Source: Phycisphaerae bacterium
Lineage (GTDB): Bacteria; Planctomycetota; Phycisphaerae; UBA1845; PWPN01
Assembly: GCA_012729395.1 (NCBI GenBank)
Contig: JAAYDF010000077.1
Location: 1-56,929, forward strand
DNA: 56,929 bases
Direction: 5' to 3'
The position numbers and the translations under genes are program-made. This document shows, one piece after another, positions 45,552-53,780 of this stretch (positions are counted from its first letter, which is position 1; each line of letters starts with the position of its first letter). The notes under the pieces were generated by a model. The model saw nothing but the letters and a program-made list of their open reading frames with translations. It was not told the origin of the DNA and ran no database searches.

Positions 45552-47093
45552 ATGCGAAAGACAGGTCGATTGTTGTGGCCGCTGGCTCTGATGCTCGGGC
45601 CGGCCGCATGGGCACAGGAAGCCCCCACCCAGACCCAGCCGGCTGCCGGCACCCAGCCCGCCTCCCCAACCGACCGCTGGCCGGGCAAGCCCAACCCCGA
45701 CGCCCCGCCGCAAACCTGCGAGAGACTCAACGGCTACCACGGTATCTGGTACTCCAACCAGCCTACCAACGATGAGTACCGCTACAAGTACAGCGGCGGA
45801 CTGGGAACCTACTGCGCGCATCACATCCCCATGGCCCACTATGCCCCGGAAGCTGACAAGACCTTCTTCGTCTACGGTGGCATGCCCGAGGACGGCCACT
45901 TGTCAGACGAAAAACGCACCCTGCTCATCTGCGTCTCCTACTACGACCACAAGACGGGGCTCGTCCCTCGGCCCTCCCTCTTGATGAACAAGAAGACCAG
46001 TGACGCCCATGACAACCCCGTGCTCATGCTCGACCGCGAGGGCTACATCTACGTCTTCGTCTCCGCGCACGGCACCGCCCGGCCGGCCTACGTCTTCAAG
46101 AGCGCCAAGCCCTACGACATCGACACCTTTCGCATGGTCTGGGAAACCAACTTCTCCTACCCGCAACCATGGTACATCGAAGGCCGCGGCTTCCTCTTCC
46201 TGCACACACGATACGACGCCGGCCGCAAGCTCCATTTCATGACCAGCCGCGACGGCCTCGACTGGTCCGAACCACAACCCCTGGCAGGCATCGAACGCGG
46301 CCATTACCAGGTCAGCGCACGTTTCGGCGGCAAGGTCGGCACCGCCTTCAACTACCATCCGCAGGAAGGCGGACTCAACGCCCGGACCAACCTCTACTAC
46401 ATAGAGACCCCCGATCTCGGCCACACATGGCAGACCGCCGCGGGCGAGCCCGTCGTTGTGCCCTTGACCTCCGTCGACAACACCGCCCTCGTCCGGGACT
46501 ACGCGTCCGCCCGCCAGCTCGTCTACCTCGACGACCTCACCTTCGATTCACGCGGCTTCCCGGTTATCGTCTACGTCGTCAGCCGCGGCTGGGAACCGGG
46601 ACCCAGAAACAACTGGCGAAAGGTCTATACCGCTCGATGGACCGGAAACGAATGGCAAATCAGCGGCCTACTCCTCGCCGACAACAACTACGACACCGGC
46701 TGTCTGCACGTCGAAGGCAAATCCGCGTGGCGGCTCATCGCTCCGACCATCGTCGGTCGCAACCATCCACCTCAAAGCCCGCAGCCTTACAACCCCGGCG
46801 GCGAGATGATGATGTGGACCAGTGGCGACCTCGGACGCACCTGGGTCTCGCAATGGCTGACCCGCGACAGCCTGTATAACCACGGCTACGCCCGCCGGCC
46901 CGAGTACGCCCACCAGGACTTCTACGCCTTCTGGACCGACGGCCACGGACGCCAGCCCTCCGAATCGCGACTGTACTTCACCACGCAGGAGGGGCGCGTC
47001 TACCGGCTGCCCACGCAGATGTCAGAGGATTTCGCCCGCCCCGAGCTGATGCCGTTCTTCCCCAGATCCGCACCGGCCAACCCGAATCAGTGA
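45552..47093 (+). CDS. BNR_4-family exported beta-propeller protein (copy 2)
   Basis: A 513-residue exported protein homologous to the one at 30786-32192. The signal peptide is LLWPLALMLGPAAWAQE, followed by a Thr/Pro/Gln-rich linker. Shared blocks include RYKYSGGLGTYCAHHIPMAH, PEADKTFFVYGGMPEDGH, SYYDHKTG, DAHDNPVLMLDREGYIYVFV, FSYPQPWYIEGRGFLFLHTR, GHYQVSARFGGKVGTAFNYH and YNHGYARRPEYAHQDFYAFW. The many conserved Trp, Tyr and His residues suit glycan binding. It is nine bases upstream of the uroporphyrinogen-decarboxylase-like gene and probably shares its transcript. Activity unknown; lyase or sugar-binding propeller are both possible. Confidence 0.82.
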   Translation: MRKTGRLLWPLALMLGPAAWAQEAPTQTQPAAGTQPASPTDRWPGKPNPDAPPQTCERLNGYHGIWYSNQPTNDEYRYKYSGGLGTYCAHHIPMAHYAPEADKTFFVYGGMPEDGHLSDEKRTLLICVSYYDHKTGLVPRPSLLMNKKTSDAHDNPVLMLDREGYIYVFVSAHGTARPAYVFKSAKPYDIDTFRMVWETNFSYPQPWYIEGRGFLFLHTRYDAGRKLHFMTSRDGLDWSEPQPLAGIERGHYQVSARFGGKVGTAFNYHPQEGGLNARTNLYYIETPDLGHTWQTAAGEPVVVPLTSVDNTALVRDYASARQLVYLDDLTFDSRGFPVIVYVVSRGWEPGPRNNWRKVYTARWTGNEWQISGLLLADNNYDTGCLHVEGKSAWRLIAPTIVGRNHPPQSPQPYNPGGEMMMWTSGDLGRTWVSQWLTRDSLYNHGYARRPEYAHQDFYAFWTDGHGRQPSESRLYFTTQEGRVYRLPTQMSEDFARPELMPFFPRSAPANPNQ

Positions 47094-47102
47094 GGCCCAG
47101 CC

Positions 47103-48221
47103 ATGACTTCTCGCGAACGTCTCCTGGCCGCCCTGCGCAGCGAAACGCCCGACCGCGTCCCGGTAACCTTGTACGAGAGTTCCCCCTATAACGACGGTTG
47201 GCCCAACCGCGAGCCAAGCTACGCCCCGCTGCTCGCCCTTGAACGAGAATACGGCGACACCTTCGTCCGGGCACCGATCGACGTGCCCATCCTCTTCGGC
47301 GACCCCAACGCCGTCACCGGCCTGGAAGAACGCAACGTCGATGGCAGCATCATGCGTGTACACGAGGTCGATACGCCCCGCGGCCCGCTTCGCTCCGTAG
47401 CCCGCCGCGATCCGGGGCTGATGACCTACTGGCAGATCGAACCGTTCGTCAAATCCGACGCGGACATCGAGCGAGTGCTGGCCATGCCGACCGCTCCCGC
47501 CGAGGTCAACATCCCTCGACTTCGCGATCTCGAAGCCCGCGTCGGTGACCACGGCCTGCTGCTCTTCAGCATCGGCGACGCACTCGGCCACGTGGTCGGC
47601 TTGTTCGAGTTCGAAGACTTCGTCATGCGATGCGCCACCGACGACGGCCCCATCCGTGCCCTGCTCGACAAGGTCCAGGAGCAGGTGCTCCGGGCTATTC
47701 GCATGATCGGCAACCACGTCAAAAACGCCGCCTTCCGCCTCTGGGGGCCCGAGTACTGCGGCGCGCCGCTGATGAACCCGCGGGTCTACTTCCCTCGCTA
47801 CGTCGTCCAGTATGACCAGCCGGCCACGCAGGCCATCCATGAAACAGGCAATTTCAGTGTGATTCACTGCCACGGCCGCCTGCGCGACCTGCTCACTCCC
47901 ATCGCCGAGATTGGCGCCGACGCCCTCGAACCCGTCGAAACCCTGCCCCTGACCAGCGCTGACGTGACTCTGGCTGAAGTGAAGAAATGCCTGGGGCAAC
48001 GCATGTGCATCATGGGGGGCATCCAGGCCGTCACCCTCGAAACGGGCTCGCCCGAGACCGTGCGGCAAGAGGTGCAAACCGCACTCGCTCAAGGCGCTCC
48101 CGGCGGCCGATACGTCGCTCTACCCACCGCCGGGCCGTTCATGGTGCCGCTCGATCCACGCGCGCTCGCCAACGCCGAGGTCATGTTCCGCACCGTGCAC
48201 GAACACGGCAGGTATGGCTGA
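47103..48221 (+). CDS. Uroporphyrinogen decarboxylase (URO-D) fold protein
   Basis: A 372-residue protein of the URO-D/MtaA superfamily. It has TSRERLLAALRSETPDRVPV at the start, a typical family opening, and C-terminal barrel blocks HCHGRLRDLLTPIAEIGADA, LEPVETLPLTSADVTLAEVK and GQRMCIMGGIQAVTLETGSP. The HCHG near residue 258 resembles the zinc-site region of corrinoid methyltransferases rather than true HemE, and the HemE N-terminal PxWxMRQAGRY motif is absent, so it is probably not heme synthesis. Members of this subgroup are abundant in planctomycetes and often sit beside carbohydrate-catabolism genes; the reaction is unknown. No signal peptide. Confidence 0.82.
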   Translation: MTSRERLLAALRSETPDRVPVTLYESSPYNDGWPNREPSYAPLLALEREYGDTFVRAPIDVPILFGDPNAVTGLEERNVDGSIMRVHEVDTPRGPLRSVARRDPGLMTYWQIEPFVKSDADIERVLAMPTAPAEVNIPRLRDLEARVGDHGLLLFSIGDALGHVVGLFEFEDFVMRCATDDGPIRALLDKVQEQVLRAIRMIGNHVKNAAFRLWGPEYCGAPLMNPRVYFPRYVVQYDQPATQAIHETGNFSVIHCHGRLRDLLTPIAEIGADALEPVETLPLTSADVTLAEVKKCLGQRMCIMGGIQAVTLETGSPETVRQEVQTALAQGAPGGRYVALPTAGPFMVPLDPRALANAEVMFRTVHEHGRYG

Positions 48222-48243
48222 TCCTGGCATAACCGACGGCAAG

Positions 48244-48924
48244 CTACCCGGCCTTTGTCGCCCGCCAAATCCGCCCACGATGGAGCAGACCCGCCGGCGC
48301 TTTCGACTCAACCGACCGAACCTCCAAACGCAGGCCCACCGCCGCCGCGTGACCGACGAAGGATTCCGCCGCCGTGCGATTGGGGTCGCTTAAGAGGGCA
48401 AAACCACCAGGACGAAGGGCCGACGCCACCCAGCGCGCGACCGGCTCGCAACACCGCTGCTCATACAACAGACCCGACGCAAGCACGCAATCGTAGGCCG
48501 GCTCAGCCAACGGCTCGCGATAGTCGATCGACTTCACCCCCGCAAACCGCAAACCGTTCGTCCGAGCATTCAGCATCGCATACAACAGGGCTTCCTCGTC
48601 GTAATCGCTCGCCGTCACCACCCAGCCCATACGCAACGCCGCCAGACTCGCCAGCCCGATCCCGCACCCGATCTCAATTGCCGACCGCCCGGCACCTGGC
48701 TCGCCCGCCAGCACCGCCTCGGCCAGCAGCACCGAGCTGGGCCACGGCTGCGCCCAGTAGGGCATGTAACCATCCAAGTCGTGCCGCCGCTGCGTCTCAG
48801 GGGCATCCAGCAGAGCGTCCATATCCGCCGGCCAAGCCAAATCAAAGCACATACCGGCAATCTCCCATCGCTCTCGCCGGATCGCCCGACCGCCAAACCG
48901 GCCCACTGGGGCGGAATCATTCAC
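48244..48924 (-). CDS. Class I SAM-dependent methyltransferase (PF10294-like)
   Basis: A 226-residue methyltransferase with motif I AIEIGCGIGLASLAALRMG (E84 to G90) preceded by YWAQPWPSSVLLAEAVL, a pattern typical of the lysine-methyltransferase-like (METTL21/nicotinamide N-methyltransferase) group. Post-I is VVTASDYDEEAL, and YDCVLASGLLYEQ and LRPGGFALLSDPNR follow. The start is a GTG (48924-48922) giving MNDSAPVGRF, with GAGGTGAG just upstream; the frame continues further but without similarity. It is divergent from the GNAT gene across 91 bases. Substrate unknown, possibly a protein side chain. Confidence 0.82.
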   Translation of the reverse strand: MNDSAPVGRFGGRAIRRERWEIAGMCFDLAWPADMDALLDAPETQRRHDLDGYMPYWAQPWPSSVLLAEAVLAGEPGAGRSAIEIGCGIGLASLAALRMGWVVTASDYDEEALLYAMLNARTNGLRFAGVKSIDYREPLAEPAYDCVLASGLLYEQRCCEPVARWVASALRPGGFALLSDPNRTAAESFVGHAAAVGLRLEVRSVESKAPAGLLHRGRIWRATKAG

Positions 48925-49015
48925 GATGGACTCACCTCTCAGCCGATGCACATGTAACTTCGGACGACTGGCCCACAAGGCCCGTTTACGGTATCATGGA
49001 AATACGGAACCTGTC

Positions 49016-49588
49016 ATGAGCGTCGCACCGGTTCATCTCGATGCGGTCTACGCCCGAAGGGGTTCGTACTACCTCGTACCGTTCGAGGCTGCGTTGGCCC
49101 CCTTCGTGGCCGCCTGGGTGCAAGACCACCACGCCCTGTTCTGGCTGGCCCCCAAAACGCCTCCCCCGCTTACCCCCGCCAAGATGGCGGAATGGCCCGG
49201 CCCAGGCGGATGCCCCATGCTTCTCTACCACGACGGCTTCAGCAAACCGCGGGGCTACGTCGAACTCAACCCCATGCCCAACGAGAACCGCCACCTCTGG
49301 CTCGGGCATTGCCTGATCCATCCCCGATGGCGCGGCACCGGACAAGGCCGACAAATGGTGCAACTGCTTCTCGAGTTGGCCTTCGTCCAACGTACAGCAG
49401 ATAGCGTCAGTCTGGTTGTCTTTCCAGACAACGTCGCCGCCATCCGCTGCTACCGTGCGACCGGTTTCCTCCAGGTCGGCGAACAGACCAAGTTCTTCCC
49501 CACCACCAACCGCCGCCACTGCATGCTAGTCATGCGGATCACCCGCAAGCAGTACGCCGTGCTGCCTGGCTCACCCCTCGCTCCCTGA
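49016..49588 (+). CDS. GNAT-family N-acetyltransferase
   Basis: A 190-residue GNAT acetyltransferase. The acetyl-CoA pyrophosphate loop is RWRGTGQGRQMVQLLLE (RGTGQG at 106-111), preceded by the beta-strand LGHCLIHPRW and followed by SLVVFPDNVAAIRCYRATGF, the usual C-terminal strand-helix with the Tyr. I chose the ATG at 49016 because family-like sequence begins soon after it; an upstream in-frame ATG at 48926 would overlap the divergent gene's start region. Acceptor unknown. Confidence 0.85.
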   Translation: MSVAPVHLDAVYARRGSYYLVPFEAALAPFVAAWVQDHHALFWLAPKTPPPLTPAKMAEWPGPGGCPMLLYHDGFSKPRGYVELNPMPNENRHLWLGHCLIHPRWRGTGQGRQMVQLLLELAFVQRTADSVSLVVFPDNVAAIRCYRATGFLQVGEQTKFFPTTNRRHCMLVMRITRKQYAVLPGSPLAP

Positions 49589-49679
49589 CCTGCCTTGCGC
49601 AAGACATGCACGACCGCCCGCAGAACATGCTCGATCTGCAAAACCGAGAAACGGGCATTATACGGAAGACGCCGCTGCG

Positions 49680-49922
49680 TTAGTTGCTACTGGCGCCGTC
49701 GCCCGCATCCAGGATCGCCGCGATCCAGCCGTCAAGTATCCCGTTGACGATCGTCTTGACGCCGTTGCCTATCGCCTGCGTGGCCGTCTGTCGAAACTCG
49801 GTCTGAGCGTCGGAATCGCAACTCAGCCCCGCCGATCCCGCCAACACCATCATCAGAACCAACCCCATGGCCCCTGATCGCCATCGCCCGCCTCGCCGAA
49901 ACCCGCCGTTCATGCACCCCAT
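49680..49922 (-). CDS. Small probable lipoprotein of unknown function
   Basis: An 80-residue protein with a basic N-terminus (FRRGGRWR), a hydrophobic segment MGLVLMMVLAGSAGL and Ser-Cys, which resembles a lipoprotein signal with an atypical box. The mature part, about 45 residues, is amphipathic (FRQTATQAIGNGVKTIVNGI). A GGGAGG lies about eight bases before the ATG at 49922; MNGG at 49913 is an alternative start. I do not recognise a named family. The coding evidence is the signal-like architecture and ribosome-binding site rather than homology. Confidence 0.55.
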   Translation of the reverse strand: MGCMNGGFRRGGRWRSGAMGLVLMMVLAGSAGLSCDSDAQTEFRQTATQAIGNGVKTIVNGILDGWIAAILDAGDGASSN

Positions 49923-49984
49923 ACGTCAAGCCTCCCGTGTTCACGCCAACCGGCAGCCTGCCCGCCGTCTCTGATCGCAACCCC

Positions 49985-50083
49985 AAGCAAAGCCGCGACC
50001 GAAAGCAGAGTCACGACCAAAGCAGAGCCGCGACCGTAAGGGAGCGGTCCCCGCACATGCCGTCCGGCTCACCGTCGCGGCTC
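49985..50083. repeat. Dispersed GAGCCGCGACCG repeat cluster with inverted arm
   Basis: The 306-bp gap upstream of the small lipoprotein gene has three direct copies of an AGCAGAG(C/T)C(G/A)CGACC-type unit (from 49986, 50004 and 50021) and then GTCGCGGCTC at 50074-50083, an exact complement of GAGCCGCGAC at 50025-50034. The 10-bp arms enclose 39 bases. Similar pieces occur near 25411, 25451 and 37667. No gene is seen in the gap. Confidence 0.75.
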
Positions 50084-50228
50084 CAATGCGGTTCCCGCCC
50101 TGACACGATCCAGCCTCCCTGCGAGACCAACCGCATCAATCCTGCCTCGGGTATCGTATCGGTCAACCCAGCATGCGCGGATCATCGCTTCCGGCATCAC
50201 CAAGGTCATCAAGGGGTATGTGCCCCGG

Positions 50229-51128
50229 TCAATGCGCAAGGGTTGCGCCGCCCACCCCCGGCACAGCACGGGATGGCGAGGTCGCCGACGCCGGAGCCGG
50301 CCGAGTGACTGGCAACGAAGTCCGGGCGGGCCGACGAATCAGCGTCACCGCCGCATAGCACATGAGCAGCGTAAAGGCGATGCGCAGCCCCCGTCGCGGG
50401 GCGACATGGGTCAACCGCCCGCCAAGGTACCCACCCAACATGGCCGTCGGAATGAGCAAGACCGCCAGCCGCAGAGCATCCACAAACGCGACCCCCGCCA
50501 GCGCATTGCAGTAATTCTTGTACGTCGCGCCGATCAGGCTCAACGGGATAATGGTGGCCGCGCTGTTGGCGATGGCCCGACGCAACGGAACACGCAACAA
50601 CACCTGCTGAAGCGGCACCGCCAACACCCCCCCACCGATACCCAACAGCCCACCCAGCAGACCGGTCGGCAGACCAACACCCAAGGCAATTTTCCAGCCC
50701 GGTAACCCGCGGGCCGCGTCATCATCCATATCCGCAAACCGGCGATTGGACAGCAACCGGTATACGTTGTAGCCCACCACATACAGCAGGAACACACCAA
50801 AAACACGAGCTAGGTGTACCTCACGCTCGCCCTGGAACCACGGCCCGGCACTCAGCCATACCCCCGACACGACACCGACAACCGAAAAAGGAATCATGAT
50901 GGCCACCAGACGAGGCAACACCGCCCCCGCCCGGCGATGCTGCAACGCCGCCGGAAGAGCCACGAAGAAGTTCGCCATCATCGCCGCGCCCTGGTACAGA
51001 TGCTGCTTCGTGCCGAACACCAGCGTCAACGCGGGGATCATCACCACGCTGCCGCCGATGCCCAACAGCCCGCCGACCACGCCCGCCACCAGGCCAATCG
51101 CCAACAGAATCAACGATTCAGTCACCAT
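50229..51128 (-). CDS. TauE/SafE-family sulfite exporter-like permease
   Basis: A 299-residue integral membrane protein of the TauE/SafE (TSUP) family, which moves sulfur-containing or other organic anions across the inner membrane. It shows the two inverted-repeat signatures of the family, GVVGGLLGIGGSVVMIPAL near residue 15 and GLLGGLLGIGGGVLAVPL near 165, with about eight to nine membrane segments. The C-terminal 30 residues (PARTSLPVTRPAPASATSPS) are a low-complexity tail. The ATG at 51128 follows GGGAGGCGGC; an open frame upstream to 51320 has no similarity. No sulfur-metabolism gene is nearby, so the substrate cannot be named. Confidence 0.88.
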   Translation of the reverse strand: MVTESLILLAIGLVAGVVGGLLGIGGSVVMIPALTLVFGTKQHLYQGAAMMANFFVALPAALQHRRAGAVLPRLVAIMIPFSVVGVVSGVWLSAGPWFQGEREVHLARVFGVFLLYVVGYNVYRLLSNRRFADMDDDAARGLPGWKIALGVGLPTGLLGGLLGIGGGVLAVPLQQVLLRVPLRRAIANSAATIIPLSLIGATYKNYCNALAGVAFVDALRLAVLLIPTAMLGGYLGGRLTHVAPRRGLRIAFTLLMCYAAVTLIRRPARTSLPVTRPAPASATSPSRAVPGVGGATLAH

Positions 51129-51343
51129 GCCGCCTCCCAAAGCCCCACGCGGCACAAATAGCTCGCGCAGCCCACAGCCCCCCCCGTCGCAGTCCGCGAT
51201 GATACGGCCCGGACCCGCCGGCCGCACTCCCCCCCCGCACCGTTTGCAAACGCCCCCACTCCGGGTATTCTGCATCCCGTGGGCCGGCCGCGAGCGGCGC
51301 GGTTGGCAGCATCGAACCAATCTCCACCTTCATTGGGAACCTC

Positions 51344-52345
51344 ATGAGCAAAGCATCCGGCACATCGCGTCGATACGTCAACCAACTTGCCGCCGGAGAC
51401 CTCATCGACAACCAGGTCTTCCTCATCAGCTCCAAGGATCTGCGCACCACCTCAAACGGATCCCTCTACATCCACTGCGTTCTCTGCGATCGCACCGGGC
51501 AGATACTCGGGCGAATCTGGCAGGCCACCGAAACCATGTATGCGGACATGCCCGAAGGTGGGTTCCTGCGCTTCAAGGGCCGCGTCGAAAACTACAAGGG
51601 CAATCTCCAGTTCATCGTCGACGCCATCCAGCCCGTAGACACCGCGACCATCGACCTCGGCGACTTCATGCCCCAGACCGCCGAGGACATCGGACAGATG
51701 TTCGAGCGGGTCAAAACCATCCTCAGGCACATCAAGAACCCGCACCTGTTGCGCCTCGTTAAGGCCTTCGTCACCGACGAGGAACTCATGGCCCGCTTCC
51801 GAAAAGCCCCGGCCGCCGTGCAACTTCATCACGCGTTCATCGGCGGCCTGCTCGAACACACCCGAAACGTCCTCGAACTCGCTCTGCTGGTCATCCCCCG
51901 ATACCCCGACGTCAGCCTGGATCTCGTACTCGCCGGCGTCTTCCTCCACGACATCGGCAAAACCGCCGAACTCAGCTACGAAACCAACTTCGCTTACACC
52001 AGCGAGGGCCAGCTCGTCGGCCACATCGTACAAGCCACCCTCTGGATCGACCAGAAGATAAGAGCCATCGACGCCGAGACGGGCACCCCCTTCCCCCAGG
52101 ACCTGCGGGCCGCTCTCATCCACATCGTCCTCGCCCATCACGGACAGTACGAATTCGGCAGCCCCAAACTGCCCGCCATCCCCGAGGCCATCGCCATCCA
52201 CCACCTCGACAACCTCGACGCCAAACTGCAGCTCTACCTCCAGAAGATCAAAACCGACAACGACGCCGCCAGCGACTGGACGGCGTACATCCCAAGCCTC
52301 AGTACTCGGATCTTTAAGAAGGATGTCTGCGGCATCCGCAAGTAG
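51344..52345 (+). CDS. YhaM-type 3'-5' exoribonuclease/HD-domain protein
   Basis: A 333-residue protein with an N-terminal OB-fold nucleic-acid-binding domain (about residues 10-100, QLAAGDLIDNQVFLISSKDL, LRFKGRVENYKGNLQFIVD) and a C-terminal HD metal-dependent phosphohydrolase domain: VQLHHAFIGGLLEHT (His162, His163, His172) and GVFLHDIGKTAEL (His202, Asp203, Lys206), then IVLAHHGQYEFGSPKLP. This is the architecture of YhaM, a 3'-5' exoribonuclease that degrades RNA and single-stranded DNA from the 3' end. Length and motif order match. It is divergent from the TauE-like gene and convergent with lysC. Confidence 0.9.
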   Translation: MSKASGTSRRYVNQLAAGDLIDNQVFLISSKDLRTTSNGSLYIHCVLCDRTGQILGRIWQATETMYADMPEGGFLRFKGRVENYKGNLQFIVDAIQPVDTATIDLGDFMPQTAEDIGQMFERVKTILRHIKNPHLLRLVKAFVTDEELMARFRKAPAAVQLHHAFIGGLLEHTRNVLELALLVIPRYPDVSLDLVLAGVFLHDIGKTAELSYETNFAYTSEGQLVGHIVQATLWIDQKIRAIDAETGTPFPQDLRAALIHIVLAHHGQYEFGSPKLPAIPEAIAIHHLDNLDAKLQLYLQKIKTDNDAASDWTAYIPSLSTRIFKKDVCGIRK

Positions 52346-52382
52346 CCGCGTAGCCGACAATTGCAGACCGATGAGCCACGAA

Positions 52383-52455
52383 CTTCACAACGAGCCGCGG
52401 GCCTCACAAAGAGCCGCGGGCCTCACAGAGAGCCGCGGGCTTCAGCCCGCGCGGC
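52383..52455. terminator. 19-bp tandem repeat ending in a GC-rich hairpin
   Basis: Three 19-bp units (CCTCACAAAGAGCCGCGGG type, 52383-52439) end in a hairpin GCGGGC-TTCA-GCCCGC at 52435-52450. It lies between convergent yhaM-like and lysC genes. The strong stem could end transcription from either side, but no T-run follows, so a Rho-independent terminator is only a possibility. Confidence 0.45.
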
Positions 52456-52559
52456 CTTCCGACCGCGAGCTACGCCTGCTCCCCACAAAACGCCGCGCAA
52501 ACGAAGACTCACCGCTCGATGGAGAAGCTCCGTAACCCGCCGACTGCACACGCCCGCCG

Positions 52560-53780
52560 TCAGCCGCGATCCAACTCGAACGCATTGTGCAGTAGCCGCA
52601 ACGCCTTTTCGCCGTCGTTCTGATCGACGATGCAACTGATGACGATCTCGCTCGTCGAGATGTTCTGAATGTTGACCTGCCCATCCGCCAAGGCCTTGAA
52701 CATGCGCGAGGCCACACCCGTGTGCGCCTTCATGCCGATGCCCACGATGCTCACCTTGGCCACGTTGCTGTCCACTTCCACCGACCGGATGCCGATCTCC
52801 CGAGCCAGCTTCTCGCAGATCCCCTTTGCCTCGTCCAAATCCCCCAGCGTGGTCGTAAACCCGATATTCGCCAAGCCGCCTCGTTCGTAGATGTTCTGGA
52901 TGATGTCGTCGACGACAATGTTGTGCTCGGCCACACGAGCGAAAATGTCGCCCGCGACGCCCGGCTTATTGGGTACGCCCATCAGCAACACACGCGCCAG
53001 ATCCCGCTTCAGGGTTACCCCGCGAACCACAATCTGTTCCATATCAGGTGTCTCCGCGACAATCATGGTCCCGTCCGTGTCGGTCAGCGAACTGCGCACA
53101 TGGATGGGCACGTTGTACTTCTTACCAAACTCGATGGACCGAGAATGCATCACCCCGGCCCCCAGCGAGGCCAGCTCCAGCATCTCGTCGTAGCTGATGA
53201 AGTTCATCTTGCGAGCTTCCGGAACAATCCGGGGATCCGTCGTGTACACGCCGTCCACGTCCGTGTAGACCTCGCACATCCCCGCCTTCAATGCCGCCGC
53301 CAGAGCGACAGCCGTCGTGTCCGACCCCCCGCGCCCAAGCGTCGTGATCGCCCCCTGCTCCGTCACGCCCTGGAAACCGGCCACAATCACCACATGCCCC
53401 GCCTCCAACTCGTGGTGGATACGGGCCGCGTCGATCGAACGGATCCGGGCCTTCGTGTGCGACGCGTCCGTGATCATCCCCACCTGGCCGCCCGTGAAAC
53501 TGATCGCCTCGTGACCCGCCGCCGAAATCGCCATCGCCATCAGCGAAATCGACACCTGCTCACCCGTCGTCAGCAGCATGTCCATCTCCCGCTTCGGCGG
53601 GCTCGGGTTCACCTCCCGAGCCAGGGCCACCAAGTGATCCGTCGTCTTGCCCATCGCCGACACGACCATCACCACCTGGTGACCGTCCAACTTGGCCTTG
53701 ATCGCCCTTCGAGCGGCACGCGCGATCTTCTCCGCGTCCGCCACACTCGTCCCGCCGAACTTCTGTACGACGATACTCAT
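52560..53780 (-). CDS. lysC: Aspartate kinase
   Basis: A 406-residue aspartokinase, the first enzyme of the aspartate family (Lys, Thr, Met, diaminopimelate). The amino-acid-kinase domain has VQKFGGTSVADAEK (residues 5-18), MLLTTGEQVSISLMAMAI, TLGRGGSDTTAVALAAAL and VYTDVDGVYTTDPRI. Two C-terminal ACT domains (VLLMGVPNKPGVAGDIFARV and VSIVGIGMKAHTGVASRMF) should bind allosteric end products. Its ATG overlaps the apgM-like stop codon (ATGA), so it is translationally coupled as the last gene of the hom - apgM-like - lysC operon. Confidence 0.96.
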   Translation of the reverse strand: MSIVVQKFGGTSVADAEKIARAARRAIKAKLDGHQVVMVVSAMGKTTDHLVALAREVNPSPPKREMDMLLTTGEQVSISLMAMAISAAGHEAISFTGGQVGMITDASHTKARIRSIDAARIHHELEAGHVVIVAGFQGVTEQGAITTLGRGGSDTTAVALAAALKAGMCEVYTDVDGVYTTDPRIVPEARKMNFISYDEMLELASLGAGVMHSRSIEFGKKYNVPIHVRSSLTDTDGTMIVAETPDMEQIVVRGVTLKRDLARVLLMGVPNKPGVAGDIFARVAEHNIVVDDIIQNIYERGGLANIGFTTTLGDLDEAKGICEKLAREIGIRSVEVDSNVAKVSIVGIGMKAHTGVASRMFKALADGQVNIQNISTSEIVISCIVDQNDGEKALRLLHNAFELDRG

